Shown here in pieces: positions 8,191 through 15,349 of a DNA stretch of 64,000 bases (positions are counted from its first letter, which is position 1; every line of letters begins with the position of its first letter). The position numbers were made by a program, and so were the translations under genes. Source of the DNA: Achromobacter seleniivolatilans (GTDB lineage: Bacteria; Pseudomonadota; Gammaproteobacteria; Burkholderiales; Burkholderiaceae_B). The stretch covers positions 2,790,001 to 2,854,000 of the forward strand of contig NZ_CP132976.1 of the NCBI RefSeq assembly GCF_030864005.1. The letters are read 5' to 3'. The notes beneath the pieces were generated by a model. The model did not search any database. It was not told the origin of the DNA and was given only the letters and a program-made list of their open reading frames with translations.

Positions 8191-9531
8191 TCAGCGCTGC
8201 GTGGCAATGCTGCGTGCCTGCGAGGCAGCGTTGTTCAGGGCCGCAACGGGCGGCACCTTGCCTTCGAAGGCATCATTCAGTTGCTGGTTCAGCACGGGCT
8301 CGATGCGCGAGTAGTTCGCCATACGGAAGCCGCGGCTGTTGCTGACCGGACGGTTGCTCATCGAGGCAACCACGGCTTGCGCGCCCGGGATGCTCTTGTA
8401 GAACGACACGTCAGATGCGCGGAACGCGGCTTCGGTCAACGGCAGGAAACCCGTGCGTTGATGCCATTCGGCAGCAACGACAGGCTTGGACAGCCAGGCC
8501 AGGAACTGCGCGGTGGCTTTTTCTTCGGCTTGCGGACGGCCTTCAAGTGCCCACAAGGCCGAGCCGCTGACGAACGGCTGGCCGCCCGTCTTGGTGGCTT
8601 GGTCGTAGTAAGGCAGCGGCGCCACGCCAAACGACAGCGACTTGGTGTTCAGGAAGGTGCCAAACGCGCCCGAATTCGACGTCAATACGGCACACTCGCC
8701 CTTGGCGAACAGCTTGTCGGCGGTGGAGTCGCCAGAATGCGCCATGAACAACAGCGAGCGCTTCCAGCTGACCATCAGCGAAATATGGCGCATGTAGAGC
8801 GTGTCGAATTGCATGGCAGGCGCCGCGCTCTTCTTGGTGACCGCGTCCAGGCCATTATTGTTGCTGGTGAACTGTTGGCCGTTGACGGGCGCCAGGTTCT
8901 CCAGGTGAACCGTTACCTGATCGCTGGAGGCGTAGGGGCAGTCAATATCAGCCACGTCGCGCAATTTGAGCAGTTCGGCTTGCAAGCCGCTCCAGGTGCG
9001 GGCGGGATTGTTGGGGTCCAGCCCCGCCTTCTTGTAGGCGGCGGTGTTATAGAACATGACCGGCACTTCGGCCATCCAGGGGAAGGCCAGCAGGCGCCCC
9101 TTATCGTCGCGCGTAAAGCTGCTGGTGGCCGGCACAAACCAGTTCAAGTCCTTGATCGGATACTTTGCCAGCAACTGGTACAAGGGCAGGATCGCCTTGT
9201 GTTGCGCCACGACTTCAGGCGAGTGGTTATCCGTCAATTGCAGCAGGTTGGGCGCATTCTTCGCCTTGACTGCCGTGGTGGCCTCTTGTTCCAGCGCGGC
9301 CTGGGAATTGAACGCGCGCAGCTTGACGCTGACCTGGTCCTGTTCCTTGTTGTATTGCTTGGCCAGCTTTTCGAACTCGGCCTTGTTTGCGTCCGACAGC
9401 GTGTGCCAGACTTGGATTTCTACCGGGGCGGCATGTGCCACACCTGCCAGCGCCATGGCGGCGCCGAATACCCATGCACGCCGGCTGGCGAACATTGCGC
9501 GGGCTACGCCCGCCAATTGCAGATTCTTCAT
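8191..9531 (-). CDS. ABC transporter extracellular solute-binding protein (family 1, UgpB-like)
   Basis: This 446-residue protein starts MKNLQL and has a Sec signal peptide (VFGAAMALAGVAHA, cleavage about residue 34). The mature part begins VEIQVWHTLSDANKAEFEKLAKQYN, the usual opening of family 1 sugar/polyol-binding proteins such as UgpB, and later has FPWMAEVPVMFYN and SGSALWALEGR, also typical of UgpB-like proteins. The likely ligand is a sugar or glycerol-phosphate-type compound, but this cannot be fixed from sequence. The gene starts four bases after dadA and has no permease or ATPase gene beside it, so its transporter partners must be elsewhere. Confidence 0.8.
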   Translation of the reverse strand: MKNLQLAGVARAMFASRRAWVFGAAMALAGVAHAAPVEIQVWHTLSDANKAEFEKLAKQYNKEQDQVSVKLRAFNSQAALEQEATTAVKAKNAPNLLQLTDNHSPEVVAQHKAILPLYQLLAKYPIKDLNWFVPATSSFTRDDKGRLLAFPWMAEVPVMFYNTAAYKKAGLDPNNPARTWSGLQAELLKLRDVADIDCPYASSDQVTVHLENLAPVNGQQFTSNNNGLDAVTKKSAAPAMQFDTLYMRHISLMVSWKRSLLFMAHSGDSTADKLFAKGECAVLTSNSGAFGTFLNTKSLSFGVAPLPYYDQATKTGGQPFVSGSALWALEGRPQAEEKATAQFLAWLSKPVVAAEWHQRTGFLPLTEAAFRASDVSFYKSIPGAQAVVASMSNRPVSNSRGFRMANYSRIEPVLNQQLNDAFEGKVPPVAALNNAASQARSIATQR

Positions 9532-9535
9532 AGGT

Positions 9536-10792
9536 TCACAGACCAAGAAAAGGAAATTCCGGTTCTGGCCGCCGTCCACTGAGCAGATCGGCCAATGCCC
9601 GGCCCGAGCCAACACCCATCGTCCAGCCGAGCGTACCGTGTCCTGTATTGATATACAAATTGGGGATACGGCTGCGGCCAATGATAGGCACGTTCGAGGG
9701 GGTGGACGGGCGCAAGCCCGACCAATAGCTGACGCTCTCGAAATCGAGCGCGTCGGGAAAGAGTTCTTGCGCCAGGCGGGTCAAGGCTTCGCAGCGGCTG
9801 GTATTCAGGCCACGGGAATAACCCGACAGCTCTGCCGTGCCTGCCATGCGCAACCGGTCGCCCAGGCGCGAAAAAACGATTTTGTGACTGCTGTCAGTCA
9901 GGCTGACCATGGGCGTGGCTTCCGGCTTGATGACCGGAAACGTCGCCGAATAGCCCTTGGCGGGGTAAACATTGCACGGAATGCCCAGCGGACGCAGCAT
10001 CATGGGGCTGAAACTGCCCATCGCCACGACATATGCGTCGGCCGAAACCGTGTTGTAGGTGCCATCGGGATCAATGACTTCAACGCCCTGCACCGTGCCG
10101 CCCTGCGTCAGAAGACGGGTGGCTCGGGTGCTGTAGCGGAACTCGACGCCTGCCCGAGCGCATCGTTCGGCCAACGCCACCGTGAACAGATGCACGTCTC
10201 CGCTTTCGTCTTCGGGCGTGTAGTCGCCCCCGACGATGGTTTGACGATGCGGCGCCAAGGCAGGTTCGATCGCAATGACCTCGTCGGTCGAGACCACACG
10301 GCGCTCGACGCCAAAGTCTCGCATCAGGCCGGCGGCGCGTTGCGAGTTTTCAAATTCGTGGGGGTCGCGGTAGAAATTCAGGATGCCGCGTTCAAGGTGG
10401 TCGTATTCGATGCCCAGCTCGGCACGCATATCGCGCAGCGTGCTGCGGCTGTATTCCGCCATGCGGACCATGGCGCGGATGTTCGGCGCCAGACGGCTGG
10501 GCAGGCATTCGCGCAGGAACGCCAAGCCCCACATCCATTGCCGCCAATCCAGTTGCGGCCGGAACAGCAGCGGCGCATCGTCCTGGAACATCCATTTGAG
10601 CAGCTTGAGCGGCGCTTGAGGATTGGCCCAGGGTTCGGCGTAGGAAACGGAGATCTGCGCCCCGTTGGCCAGGCTGGTTTCCTGCGCAGGACCGGTGCAG
10701 CGATCAATGACCACAACGTCATGGCCCGCCTGGCTCAACCACCAGGCGCTGGAGATTCCGATAATGCCGCTACCCAATACCGCTACTTTCAT
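9536..10792 (-). CDS. dadA: FAD-dependent D-amino acid dehydrogenase
   Basis: This 418-residue flavoprotein begins with the dinucleotide-binding motif VAVLGSGIIGISSAWWLSQ. It has the DadA signatures NGAQISVSYAEPWANP, YPAKGYSATFPV and a C-terminal NTGHGTLGWTMGVGSGRALADL. DadA oxidises D-amino acids to 2-oxo acids and ammonia at the inner membrane and passes electrons to the respiratory chain. An AAGGAG ribosome binding site lies ten bases upstream of the ATG. The length matches the family (about 420-430). No dadX racemase is adjacent; instead an orphan solute-binding protein gene follows immediately, which suggests joint expression. Confidence 0.9.
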   Translation of the reverse strand: MKVAVLGSGIIGISSAWWLSQAGHDVVVIDRCTGPAQETSLANGAQISVSYAEPWANPQAPLKLLKWMFQDDAPLLFRPQLDWRQWMWGLAFLRECLPSRLAPNIRAMVRMAEYSRSTLRDMRAELGIEYDHLERGILNFYRDPHEFENSQRAAGLMRDFGVERRVVSTDEVIAIEPALAPHRQTIVGGDYTPEDESGDVHLFTVALAERCARAGVEFRYSTRATRLLTQGGTVQGVEVIDPDGTYNTVSADAYVVAMGSFSPMMLRPLGIPCNVYPAKGYSATFPVIKPEATPMVSLTDSSHKIVFSRLGDRLRMAGTAELSGYSRGLNTSRCEALTRLAQELFPDALDFESVSYWSGLRPSTPSNVPIIGRSRIPNLYINTGHGTLGWTMGVGSGRALADLLSGRRPEPEFPFLGL

Positions 10793-10812
10793 GCCTGCAT
10801 TGCTCCTTGCGC

Positions 10813-10889
10813 GCCAAATCGGCTGGCAGACCCGATGTCCGCGTCCCTTGGCAGGCCGATGCCAAGGCAGTTTACCCTGCCGATTTGCC
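10813..10889 (-). promoter_or_regulatory. Nested inverted repeats in the dadA leader
   Basis: Upstream of dadA a perfect inverted repeat CTTGGCA (10847-10853) / TGCCAAG (10860-10866) with a six-base loop lies inside a longer one, CAAATCGGC (10815-10823) / GCCGATTTG (10879-10887). Together they could fold the leader RNA into one arm, or serve as protein-binding sites. The function is unknown. Confidence 0.45.
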
Positions 10890-10903
10890 ACCGCCTACGT
10901 ATT

Positions 10904-10953
10904 AAAAAGGGGAGGAAGTGACAAACCTTTCCAGGCCCGGCGTTTCCTCCCCT
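10904..10953 (-). terminator. Intrinsic terminator after the flavin/2Fe-2S reductase gene
   Basis: A ten-base-pair stem AGGGGAGGAA/TTCCTCCCCT encloses a 26-base loop. On the minus strand it is followed by UUUUU, 20 bases beyond the end of the reductase gene. It separates that transcript from dadA. Confidence 0.75.
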
Positions 10954-10972
10954 GACACGTGTACCGCCAAGC

Positions 10973-12019
10973 TTACGGCGCGGCTTTAGCCAAGTCGGCT
11001 TCGGAGGTAAACGCATCCGCGTAGAACTCTTCCGAAGGCAGCCCGTTCTGGGAGCAGAACTCGCGCCGGGCGGCATCAACCATCAGCGGCGTGCCGCAAG
11101 CATAGACCTGATAGCCGGACAAATCGGCGATGTCGCGCATGACCGCTTCGTGGACAAAACCCGTGCGGCCAGTCCAGCCGTCTTCCTGCAAGGCATTGGA
11201 GACGACCGGAACGTAGCTGAAATTCGGCAACAGACCCGACCACGATTGCGCCAGCGCATCCATGTACAAGTCGCCCGGACGACGGCCGCCCCAGTACAGC
11301 GTGACGGGACGGCTGATGTTCTTGTGAATCATGTGCTCGACAATCGCCTTCACCGGCGCAAAACCGGTGCCGCTGGCCAGCAACACGATGGGTTTGTCGC
11401 TGTCTTCACGCAGGAAGAACGAACCAAACGGCCCTTCCAGACGCAGAATCTCGCGTTCTTTCATCTGCGTGTCGCCCGCGCCGAATACATGATCCGTGAA
11501 CAGACCGCCAGGCATATGCCGGATGTGCAATTCCAGCGGACTGCCGGTGTGCGGCGCACCCGCCATGGAATAGCTGCGGCGGCGGCCGTCTTTCAGAATG
11601 ACTTCGATGTACTGGCCCGCGTAATAGCGGAACTGCTCTGACGCGGGCAGTTGCAGCTTGAGCACCGTGACATCCGGCGCCACGCGCTCCAGCGTCTGAA
11701 CGCGCGACGGCAGCTTGCGGATCTGGATGTCGCTGGCAAGCCGGACTTCGGTGGATTCGACCACCATGTCGGACTCGGGCCGCGCTTGACAGAACAGCGT
11801 GTAACCGTCGGCCAGCTCCTCGGGCGACAGGATTTGCGCCGGATACTGACCGGCGTCGAACTCCCCGGACACCACTTTGCCCTTGCAGGTGGAGCACGCG
11901 CCGTTGCGACAGCTATAAGGCAGCACGATGCCCGCGGCCAAGGCGGCGTCGAGCACCGTCTGGCCGGGTTCGACCGGGAATTGATGCTTGCTGGGTTGGA
12001 TGATGACCTGGAAGCTCAT
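10973..12019 (-). CDS. Plant-type 2Fe-2S / FAD / NAD(P)H oxidoreductase (AscD/CDP-6-deoxy reductase-like)
   Basis: The 348-residue protein has an N-terminal plant-type ferredoxin domain with the cysteine pattern C(37)RNGAC(42)STC(45) and a fourth cysteine in YTLFCQARP (about residue 77). A ferredoxin-reductase module follows, with the FAD motif RRRSYSMAG (about 146) and a NAD(P)-binding region LLASGTGFAPVKAIVEHM (about 213). The family includes the reductase component of CDP-6-deoxy-3,4-glucoseen synthesis and many oxygenase electron-transfer components. No oxygenase or deoxysugar genes are nearby, so the partner is unknown. It lies 56 bases downstream of panD on the same strand and may share its transcript. 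Confidence 0.8.
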   Translation of the reverse strand: MSFQVIIQPSKHQFPVEPGQTVLDAALAAGIVLPYSCRNGACSTCKGKVVSGEFDAGQYPAQILSPEELADGYTLFCQARPESDMVVESTEVRLASDIQIRKLPSRVQTLERVAPDVTVLKLQLPASEQFRYYAGQYIEVILKDGRRRSYSMAGAPHTGSPLELHIRHMPGGLFTDHVFGAGDTQMKEREILRLEGPFGSFFLREDSDKPIVLLASGTGFAPVKAIVEHMIHKNISRPVTLYWGGRRPGDLYMDALAQSWSGLLPNFSYVPVVSNALQEDGWTGRTGFVHEAVMRDIADLSGYQVYACGTPLMVDAARREFCSQNGLPSEEFYADAFTSEADLAKAAP

Positions 12020-12075
12020 GATGAAACGGTTCAGGGTTGACGCAGCACTGACTCAGCGCTGCGCCCGGCCCGGCG

Positions 12076-12444
12076 TCAGGCCGGGAACTTGCGGATTTCC
12101 TTGACGCGGTTCGCGTCATCCACCAGCACCACTTGGGGCTTATGGGTGGCCGAATCCGCTTCGGACATGGGGCCATAGGTGCAGATGATCAACAGATCAC
12201 CCACTTGCGCCCGGCGCGCGGCGGCGCCATTCAACGAGATCGCGCCGCTACCGCGGGCCGCCTTGATGATGTAGGTATCGAAACGTTCGCCATTGGTGAC
12301 GTTGTAGAGTTCGATGCGTTCGAACTCGCGCATGCCGGCAGCGTCCAGCAGGTCTTCGTCGATGCCACAAGATCCTTCGTAGTGAAGATCGGCTTCGGTG
12401 ACCGTGACGCGGTGCAGCTTTGCCCGCAGCATGATGCGTTGCAT
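12076..12444 (-). CDS. panD: Aspartate 1-decarboxylase proenzyme
   Basis: This 122-residue protein starts [16 protein letters not shown] and contains the self-cleavage site Gly24-Ser25 in YEGSCGID. Cleavage generates the N-terminal pyruvoyl group of the alpha chain. Other family residues are present: Tyr58 within RFDTYII and the ISLNGAAAR loop. The enzyme makes beta-alanine for pantothenate and coenzyme A. Length agrees with the E. coli enzyme (126). The gene faces away from the guanidine exporter gene across a 213-base gap that holds the riboswitch. Confidence 0.97.
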   Translation of the reverse strand: MQRIMLRAKLHRVTVTEADLHYEGSCGIDEDLLDAAGMREFERIELYNVTNGERFDTYIIKAARGSGAISLNGAAARRAQVGDLLIICTYGPMSEADSATHKPQVVLVDDANRVKEIRKFPA

Positions 12445-12512
12445 GATAGAAAAATCCTGGTTTCGCGGCCCGGAACGCGAAGTGTTGCAAGAGTGATGCC
12501 CGGCACCCGGTT

Positions 12513-12540
12513 TTGCCGTGGAAAGCCGGTATTCTATAAT
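12513..12540 (+). promoter_or_regulatory. Sigma-70-type promoter of the riboswitch transcript
   Basis: A -35 candidate TTGCCG (12513-12518) and a perfect -10 TATAAT (12535-12540) are 16 bases apart. Transcription would start near 12547, just before the first riboswitch hairpin. Confidence 0.75.
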
Positions 12541-12551
12541 TTTTGCTGCTT

Positions 12552-12613
12552 CAGGACGGCCTGTTGCTGCGCGCGGTCAAATGACCCGCGTTTTTTTATC
12601 CGGGGACGACCCC
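12552..12613 (+). promoter_or_regulatory. Guanidine-II (mini-ykkC) riboswitch
   Basis: Two short hairpins carry the ACGR tetraloops that define the mini-ykkC motif: CAGG-ACGG-CCTG at 12552-12563 and GGGG-ACGA-CCCC at 12602-12613. They are joined by a 38-base linker. They start about five bases after the predicted transcription start and precede a SugE/Gdx guanidinium exporter gene, the usual target. In known examples guanidinium promotes loop-loop contact between the hairpins and turns expression on. After the second hairpin a further stem GCCGGCA/TGCCGGC (12619-12635) precedes the AGGAG ribosome binding site (12647-12651). Confidence 0.88.
12572..12597 (+). terminator. Terminator-like hairpin inside the riboswitch linker
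   Basis: CGC-GGTCA (12572-12579) can pair with TGACC-(C)-GCG (12582-12590), with one bulged C, and is followed directly by seven T residues (12591-12597). It lies between the two aptamer hairpins. It could be a premature terminator controlled by ligand binding, or only a linker fold. Confidence 0.6.
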
Positions 12614-12657
12614 TCAATGCCGGCAACCTGCCGGCCGCGCAAGAGTAGGAGTCGACT

Positions 12658-12975
12658 ATGACCTGGATCATCCTGGTACTCGCAGGGCTGTTTGAAATCG
12701 TCTGGGCCGTTGGCCTGAAGTACACCCACGGCTTTACCCGGCTCGTGCCGTCCCTGATTACCGCAGGCGGCATGATCATCAGCTTCTGGCTGCTGGCGAT
12801 CGCCATGAAAACGCTGCCTTTGGGCACCGCCTACGCCGTATGGGTAGGCATCGGCACCGTGGGCGCATTCATTGCAGGCATCGTGCTGTTCGGCGAATCC
12901 ACTAGCTGGATGCGGATCGCCAGCGTGGCGCTGATCGTGCTGGGCCTGGTCGGCCTGAAGCTGTCTACCGCCTAA
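12658..12975 (+). CDS. gdx: Guanidinium exporter of the small multidrug resistance family (SugE/Gdx)
   Basis: This 105-residue protein has four transmembrane helices and closely resembles E. coli SugE, with [18 protein letters not shown] and a [13 protein letters not shown] end. The essential Glu13 of the transport site is present in LAGLFEIVW, and Trp16 of the Gdx subgroup follows. Proteins of this subgroup export guanidinium in exchange for protons across the inner membrane as dual-topology dimers. The upstream guanidine-II riboswitch independently supports this substrate. AGGAG lies six bases before the ATG. A single gene rather than a pair fits a homodimer. Confidence 0.94.
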   Translation: MTWIILVLAGLFEIVWAVGLKYTHGFTRLVPSLITAGGMIISFWLLAIAMKTLPLGTAYAVWVGIGTVGAFIAGIVLFGESTSWMRIASVALIVLGLVGLKLSTA

Positions 12976-12995
12976 CCGCGGCCTTGGGCGGCGGT

Positions 12996-13868
12996 TCAGA
13001 AATCCAGTTCGATCTCGACCCCGTCGCCCACTTTCAAGCGCGCGCCAGCCGGCGCATCCAGAATGGCGTTCTGGCCAAACACAACTCCGATGGCAAGATT
13101 GCGATAGCCCGCCAGCGTGCGGCCGGGCTCGTCGGATTGTTGGGCCGTGCGCTGATCAATGTCGGGGATCGAGCAGCGCGTGCAGGGCTTGACGAAGGCC
13201 ATCCGCACCTGCGCCGCTGTGATCATCGCGGTTTGGTCTTCCTCGAAGGCTTCCCATTCGCCTTCGACCACGATATTGGGGCGGAAACGGTCCATGGTCA
13301 CGGGCGCCACGCCCTTGGCCTGCAAGCGCGCGTTCAGATCGTCGAGCGATGCCTGGTTGGCCACCAGCAAAGGAAATCCATCTGCAAAACCAAAGTGGTG
13401 GCTACCTGCGAACGGCTCGGCCAGATCGGGATGCGATTCCAGCCAGCGCGAAACCCAGTCCGGCTTTGCGGTCCGCTCGGCCACCGCGCCAACCTTATAC
13501 AGGCGGCACGGCGTTTTCAGGAAATCAGAAAACCATAGCCCCGCCTCTGCGCCTTCGCGCTGGGCAGAAATGGTGTCGCTCCAGACCTCAACGGATTCCG
13601 TGCCGGGCAGAAGCGCCGAGCCATCCAGAGGCACCTCCAGATCAGCCATGCCCGGGGCCGACACGCGCAATGCGTCCGCCGTGATCGCGGTACGGATCAG
13701 CGCCATTGCCGGCCATTGCCGTTGAGTCATGAACTGCCCATCGGCGCTGATCAGCATCCAGCGGCGGTCATACGCCAATCCGGCCCGGTCGACGGGCGAT
13801 TCGCTCAGGTCGATGCCTGCGCAGGATTTGATCGGATAAATATGCAAGCTGAGGATACGGGCAGACAT
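12996..13868 (-). CDS. MOSC-domain protein with N-terminal beta-barrel (YcbX/mARC-like)
   Basis: The 290-residue protein begins with the MOSC N-terminal domain (ILSLHIYPIKSCAGIDL, then LAYDRRWMLISADG). The MOSC core has FRPNIVVEGEWEAFEED, and the molybdenum-ligand cysteine is expected in the FVKPCTRCSIPDID motif (about residue 231). Relatives bind molybdenum cofactor and reduce N-hydroxylated compounds (mARC, YcbX). It lacks the extra C-terminal ferredoxin domain of E. coli YcbX (369 residues), so electrons must come from a separate partner. It converges on the gdx gene with a 20-base gap. Substrate is unknown. Confidence 0.85.
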   Translation of the reverse strand: MSARILSLHIYPIKSCAGIDLSESPVDRAGLAYDRRWMLISADGQFMTQRQWPAMALIRTAITADALRVSAPGMADLEVPLDGSALLPGTESVEVWSDTISAQREGAEAGLWFSDFLKTPCRLYKVGAVAERTAKPDWVSRWLESHPDLAEPFAGSHHFGFADGFPLLVANQASLDDLNARLQAKGVAPVTMDRFRPNIVVEGEWEAFEEDQTAMITAAQVRMAFVKPCTRCSIPDIDQRTAQQSDEPGRTLAGYRNLAIGVVFGQNAILDAPAGARLKVGDGVEIELDF

Positions 13869-13957
13869 AGCGGCAAGGGCTCAACATGACGAATCCGCGA
13901 AAGAATAGCAGAGAGCCGTGCCGGAATTCGAACCCTGGCTTGCGCCGGTCCAAAACG

Positions 13958-13984
13958 CAAATAAGCCCGGGCGGACCCGGGCTT
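13958..13984 (-). terminator. Probable terminator of the ect operon
   Basis: A nine-base-pair stem AAGCCCGGG/CCCGGGCTT with a four-base loop lies 14 bases after ectD. On the minus strand it is followed by UUAUUUGCGUUUU, an interrupted U tract. The rest of 13869-13997 shows no gene. Confidence 0.65.
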
Positions 13985-13997
13985 GCATAACGCTGGA

Positions 13998-14924
13998 TTA
14001 ACTACCCACCAGCTTTAAGGTATCCAGCGGCGTGACTGCCTTGAAACCTTTGCGCGTCGCAATATGCTCGGGACGCGGTGTCAGCCCGTATTTGGGCGGA
14101 TTCAAGGTGTTCTCCATGCTGTTGTAGACCATGAAGACATTGGCGCGCGGCCACGGCGAGATATTACTGTTCGAGCCGTGCATGGTGTTGCAGTCAAAGA
14201 ACACCACAGATCCGGCCTTGGCCGTCATCGAGCGGATACCGCCCTGCTCCACCAGCAGTTGCAGGCTGACCGGGTCCGGCACGCCGTACTCCTGCTTTTT
14301 CAGCGATTGCTTGTAGTGGTCGCTGGGCGTTTCGCCCACGCACGAAATGAACTGACGGTGCGATCCGGGCACCAGCATCAACGGGCCGTTGCACTCGTTG
14401 TTGTCGGTCAACAGCACCGAGCAGCTCAGAGCCCGCATCGACGGCATGCCATCTTCAACGTGCCAGGTTTCGAAGTCGGAGTGCCAATAAAACTCCTTGC
14501 CCTTGAAACCCGGTTTCATGTTCGCGCGCGACTGGTGGACATACACCTCTGACCCAAGAATCTGGCGCGCCACGTTGACTAGCCGGGGGTCGCGCACCAG
14601 GCGCGACAGCACGGGGTTGAGCACATGCACCATGAAAATGGACCGCACGGCATTGCTGCCGGGTTCGGTGATGGACTCTTCGCGCCGGATGATCGACGGG
14701 TCACGCGTCATACGCTCGACTTCAGCCGATAAGGCGCGGATCTCGTCTTCCGAGAACAGGTTTTCCAGCAAGAGAAAACCATCGCGCTCATATTGGCCGA
14801 CTTGCTCGCCAGAGATGGCGTTGGCGTATTGGCCATTGTCATAGACCACCGGGTCCTGGCGGGCAATGATGGCCGAACTTCGATCCGTACGCGAGGCGTA
14901 CGGATCTTGTGCAGGTGAAATCAT
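13998..14924 (-). CDS. ectD: Ectoine 5-hydroxylase
   Basis: This 308-residue protein is a non-heme iron(II), 2-oxoglutarate-dependent dioxygenase. It contains the ectoine hydroxylase signature FYWHSDFETWHVEDGMP (about residues 145-161), in which His148 and Asp150 bind iron; the third ligand is His249 in NTMHGSN. It converts ectoine to 5-hydroxyectoine, a protectant against heat and desiccation as well as salt. The ATG at 14924 is preceded by AAGGAGG; the longer open frame upstream overlaps nothing supportive. It is the last gene of ectRABCD, 20 bases after ectC. Confidence 0.96.
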   Translation of the reverse strand: MISPAQDPYASRTDRSSAIIARQDPVVYDNGQYANAISGEQVGQYERDGFLLLENLFSEDEIRALSAEVERMTRDPSIIRREESITEPGSNAVRSIFMVHVLNPVLSRLVRDPRLVNVARQILGSEVYVHQSRANMKPGFKGKEFYWHSDFETWHVEDGMPSMRALSCSVLLTDNNECNGPLMLVPGSHRQFISCVGETPSDHYKQSLKKQEYGVPDPVSLQLLVEQGGIRSMTAKAGSVVFFDCNTMHGSNSNISPWPRANVFMVYNSMENTLNPPKYGLTPRPEHIATRKGFKAVTPLDTLKLVGS

Positions 14925-14944
14925 GCGAACCTCCTTGTCTTGGT

Positions 14945-15349
14945 TCAGGCCGCGCGGGCCTGGGCTTCGGGCAAGGCGTAAACGCCTTCTTTGTCGTGCA
15001 CTTCCTGGCCGGTCAGCGGCGGGTTGAAAACGCAGATCACGCGCAGCGGCTCTTTGCCGCCGCACAACCAGTGCTCGTCGTTCTCGTTCAAGGCGTAGAC
15101 CACGCCGGGGCCCAGGTCGTACTTCTTGCCATCGGCAATGGTCTCGATAGACCCGTCGCCTTCAATGCACCACACCGCTTCAAGATGATTCTTGTAGTGG
15201 ATGTGGGTGCGGCCGCCTGGGAAAATGGTGGTTTCATGGAAGGAGAAGCCCATTCCGTCCTTCTTCAGCAGCACGCGGCGGCTGACCCAGGTATCGGTGC
15301 GAACTTCATCAGCGGTGCCGATCACATCTTTGACATTGCGTACGATCAT
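14945..15349 (-). CDS. ectC: L-ectoine synthase
   Basis: This 134-residue cupin protein begins MIVRNVKDVIGT, as EctC proteins do. It has the cupin segment GGRTHIHYKNHLEAVWCIEGDGSIE with metal-binding His and Glu candidates, and YDLGPGVVYALNENDEHWLCG. It cyclises N-gamma-acetyl-2,4-diaminobutyrate to ectoine in the cytoplasm. The start codon overlaps the ectB stop as ATGA, so the two are translationally coupled. The length is normal for the family. Confidence 0.96.
   Translation of the reverse strand: MIVRNVKDVIGTADEVRTDTWVSRRVLLKKDGMGFSFHETTIFPGGRTHIHYKNHLEAVWCIEGDGSIETIADGKKYDLGPGVVYALNENDEHWLCGGKEPLRVICVFNPPLTGQEVHDKEGVYALPEAQARAA

Noticed and set aside
9056..10921. 621-codon plus-strand open frame across the binding protein gene and dadA
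   Set aside because: It is antisense to two clear genes and arises from high GC at third codon positions; it has no ribosome binding site or recognisable domain.
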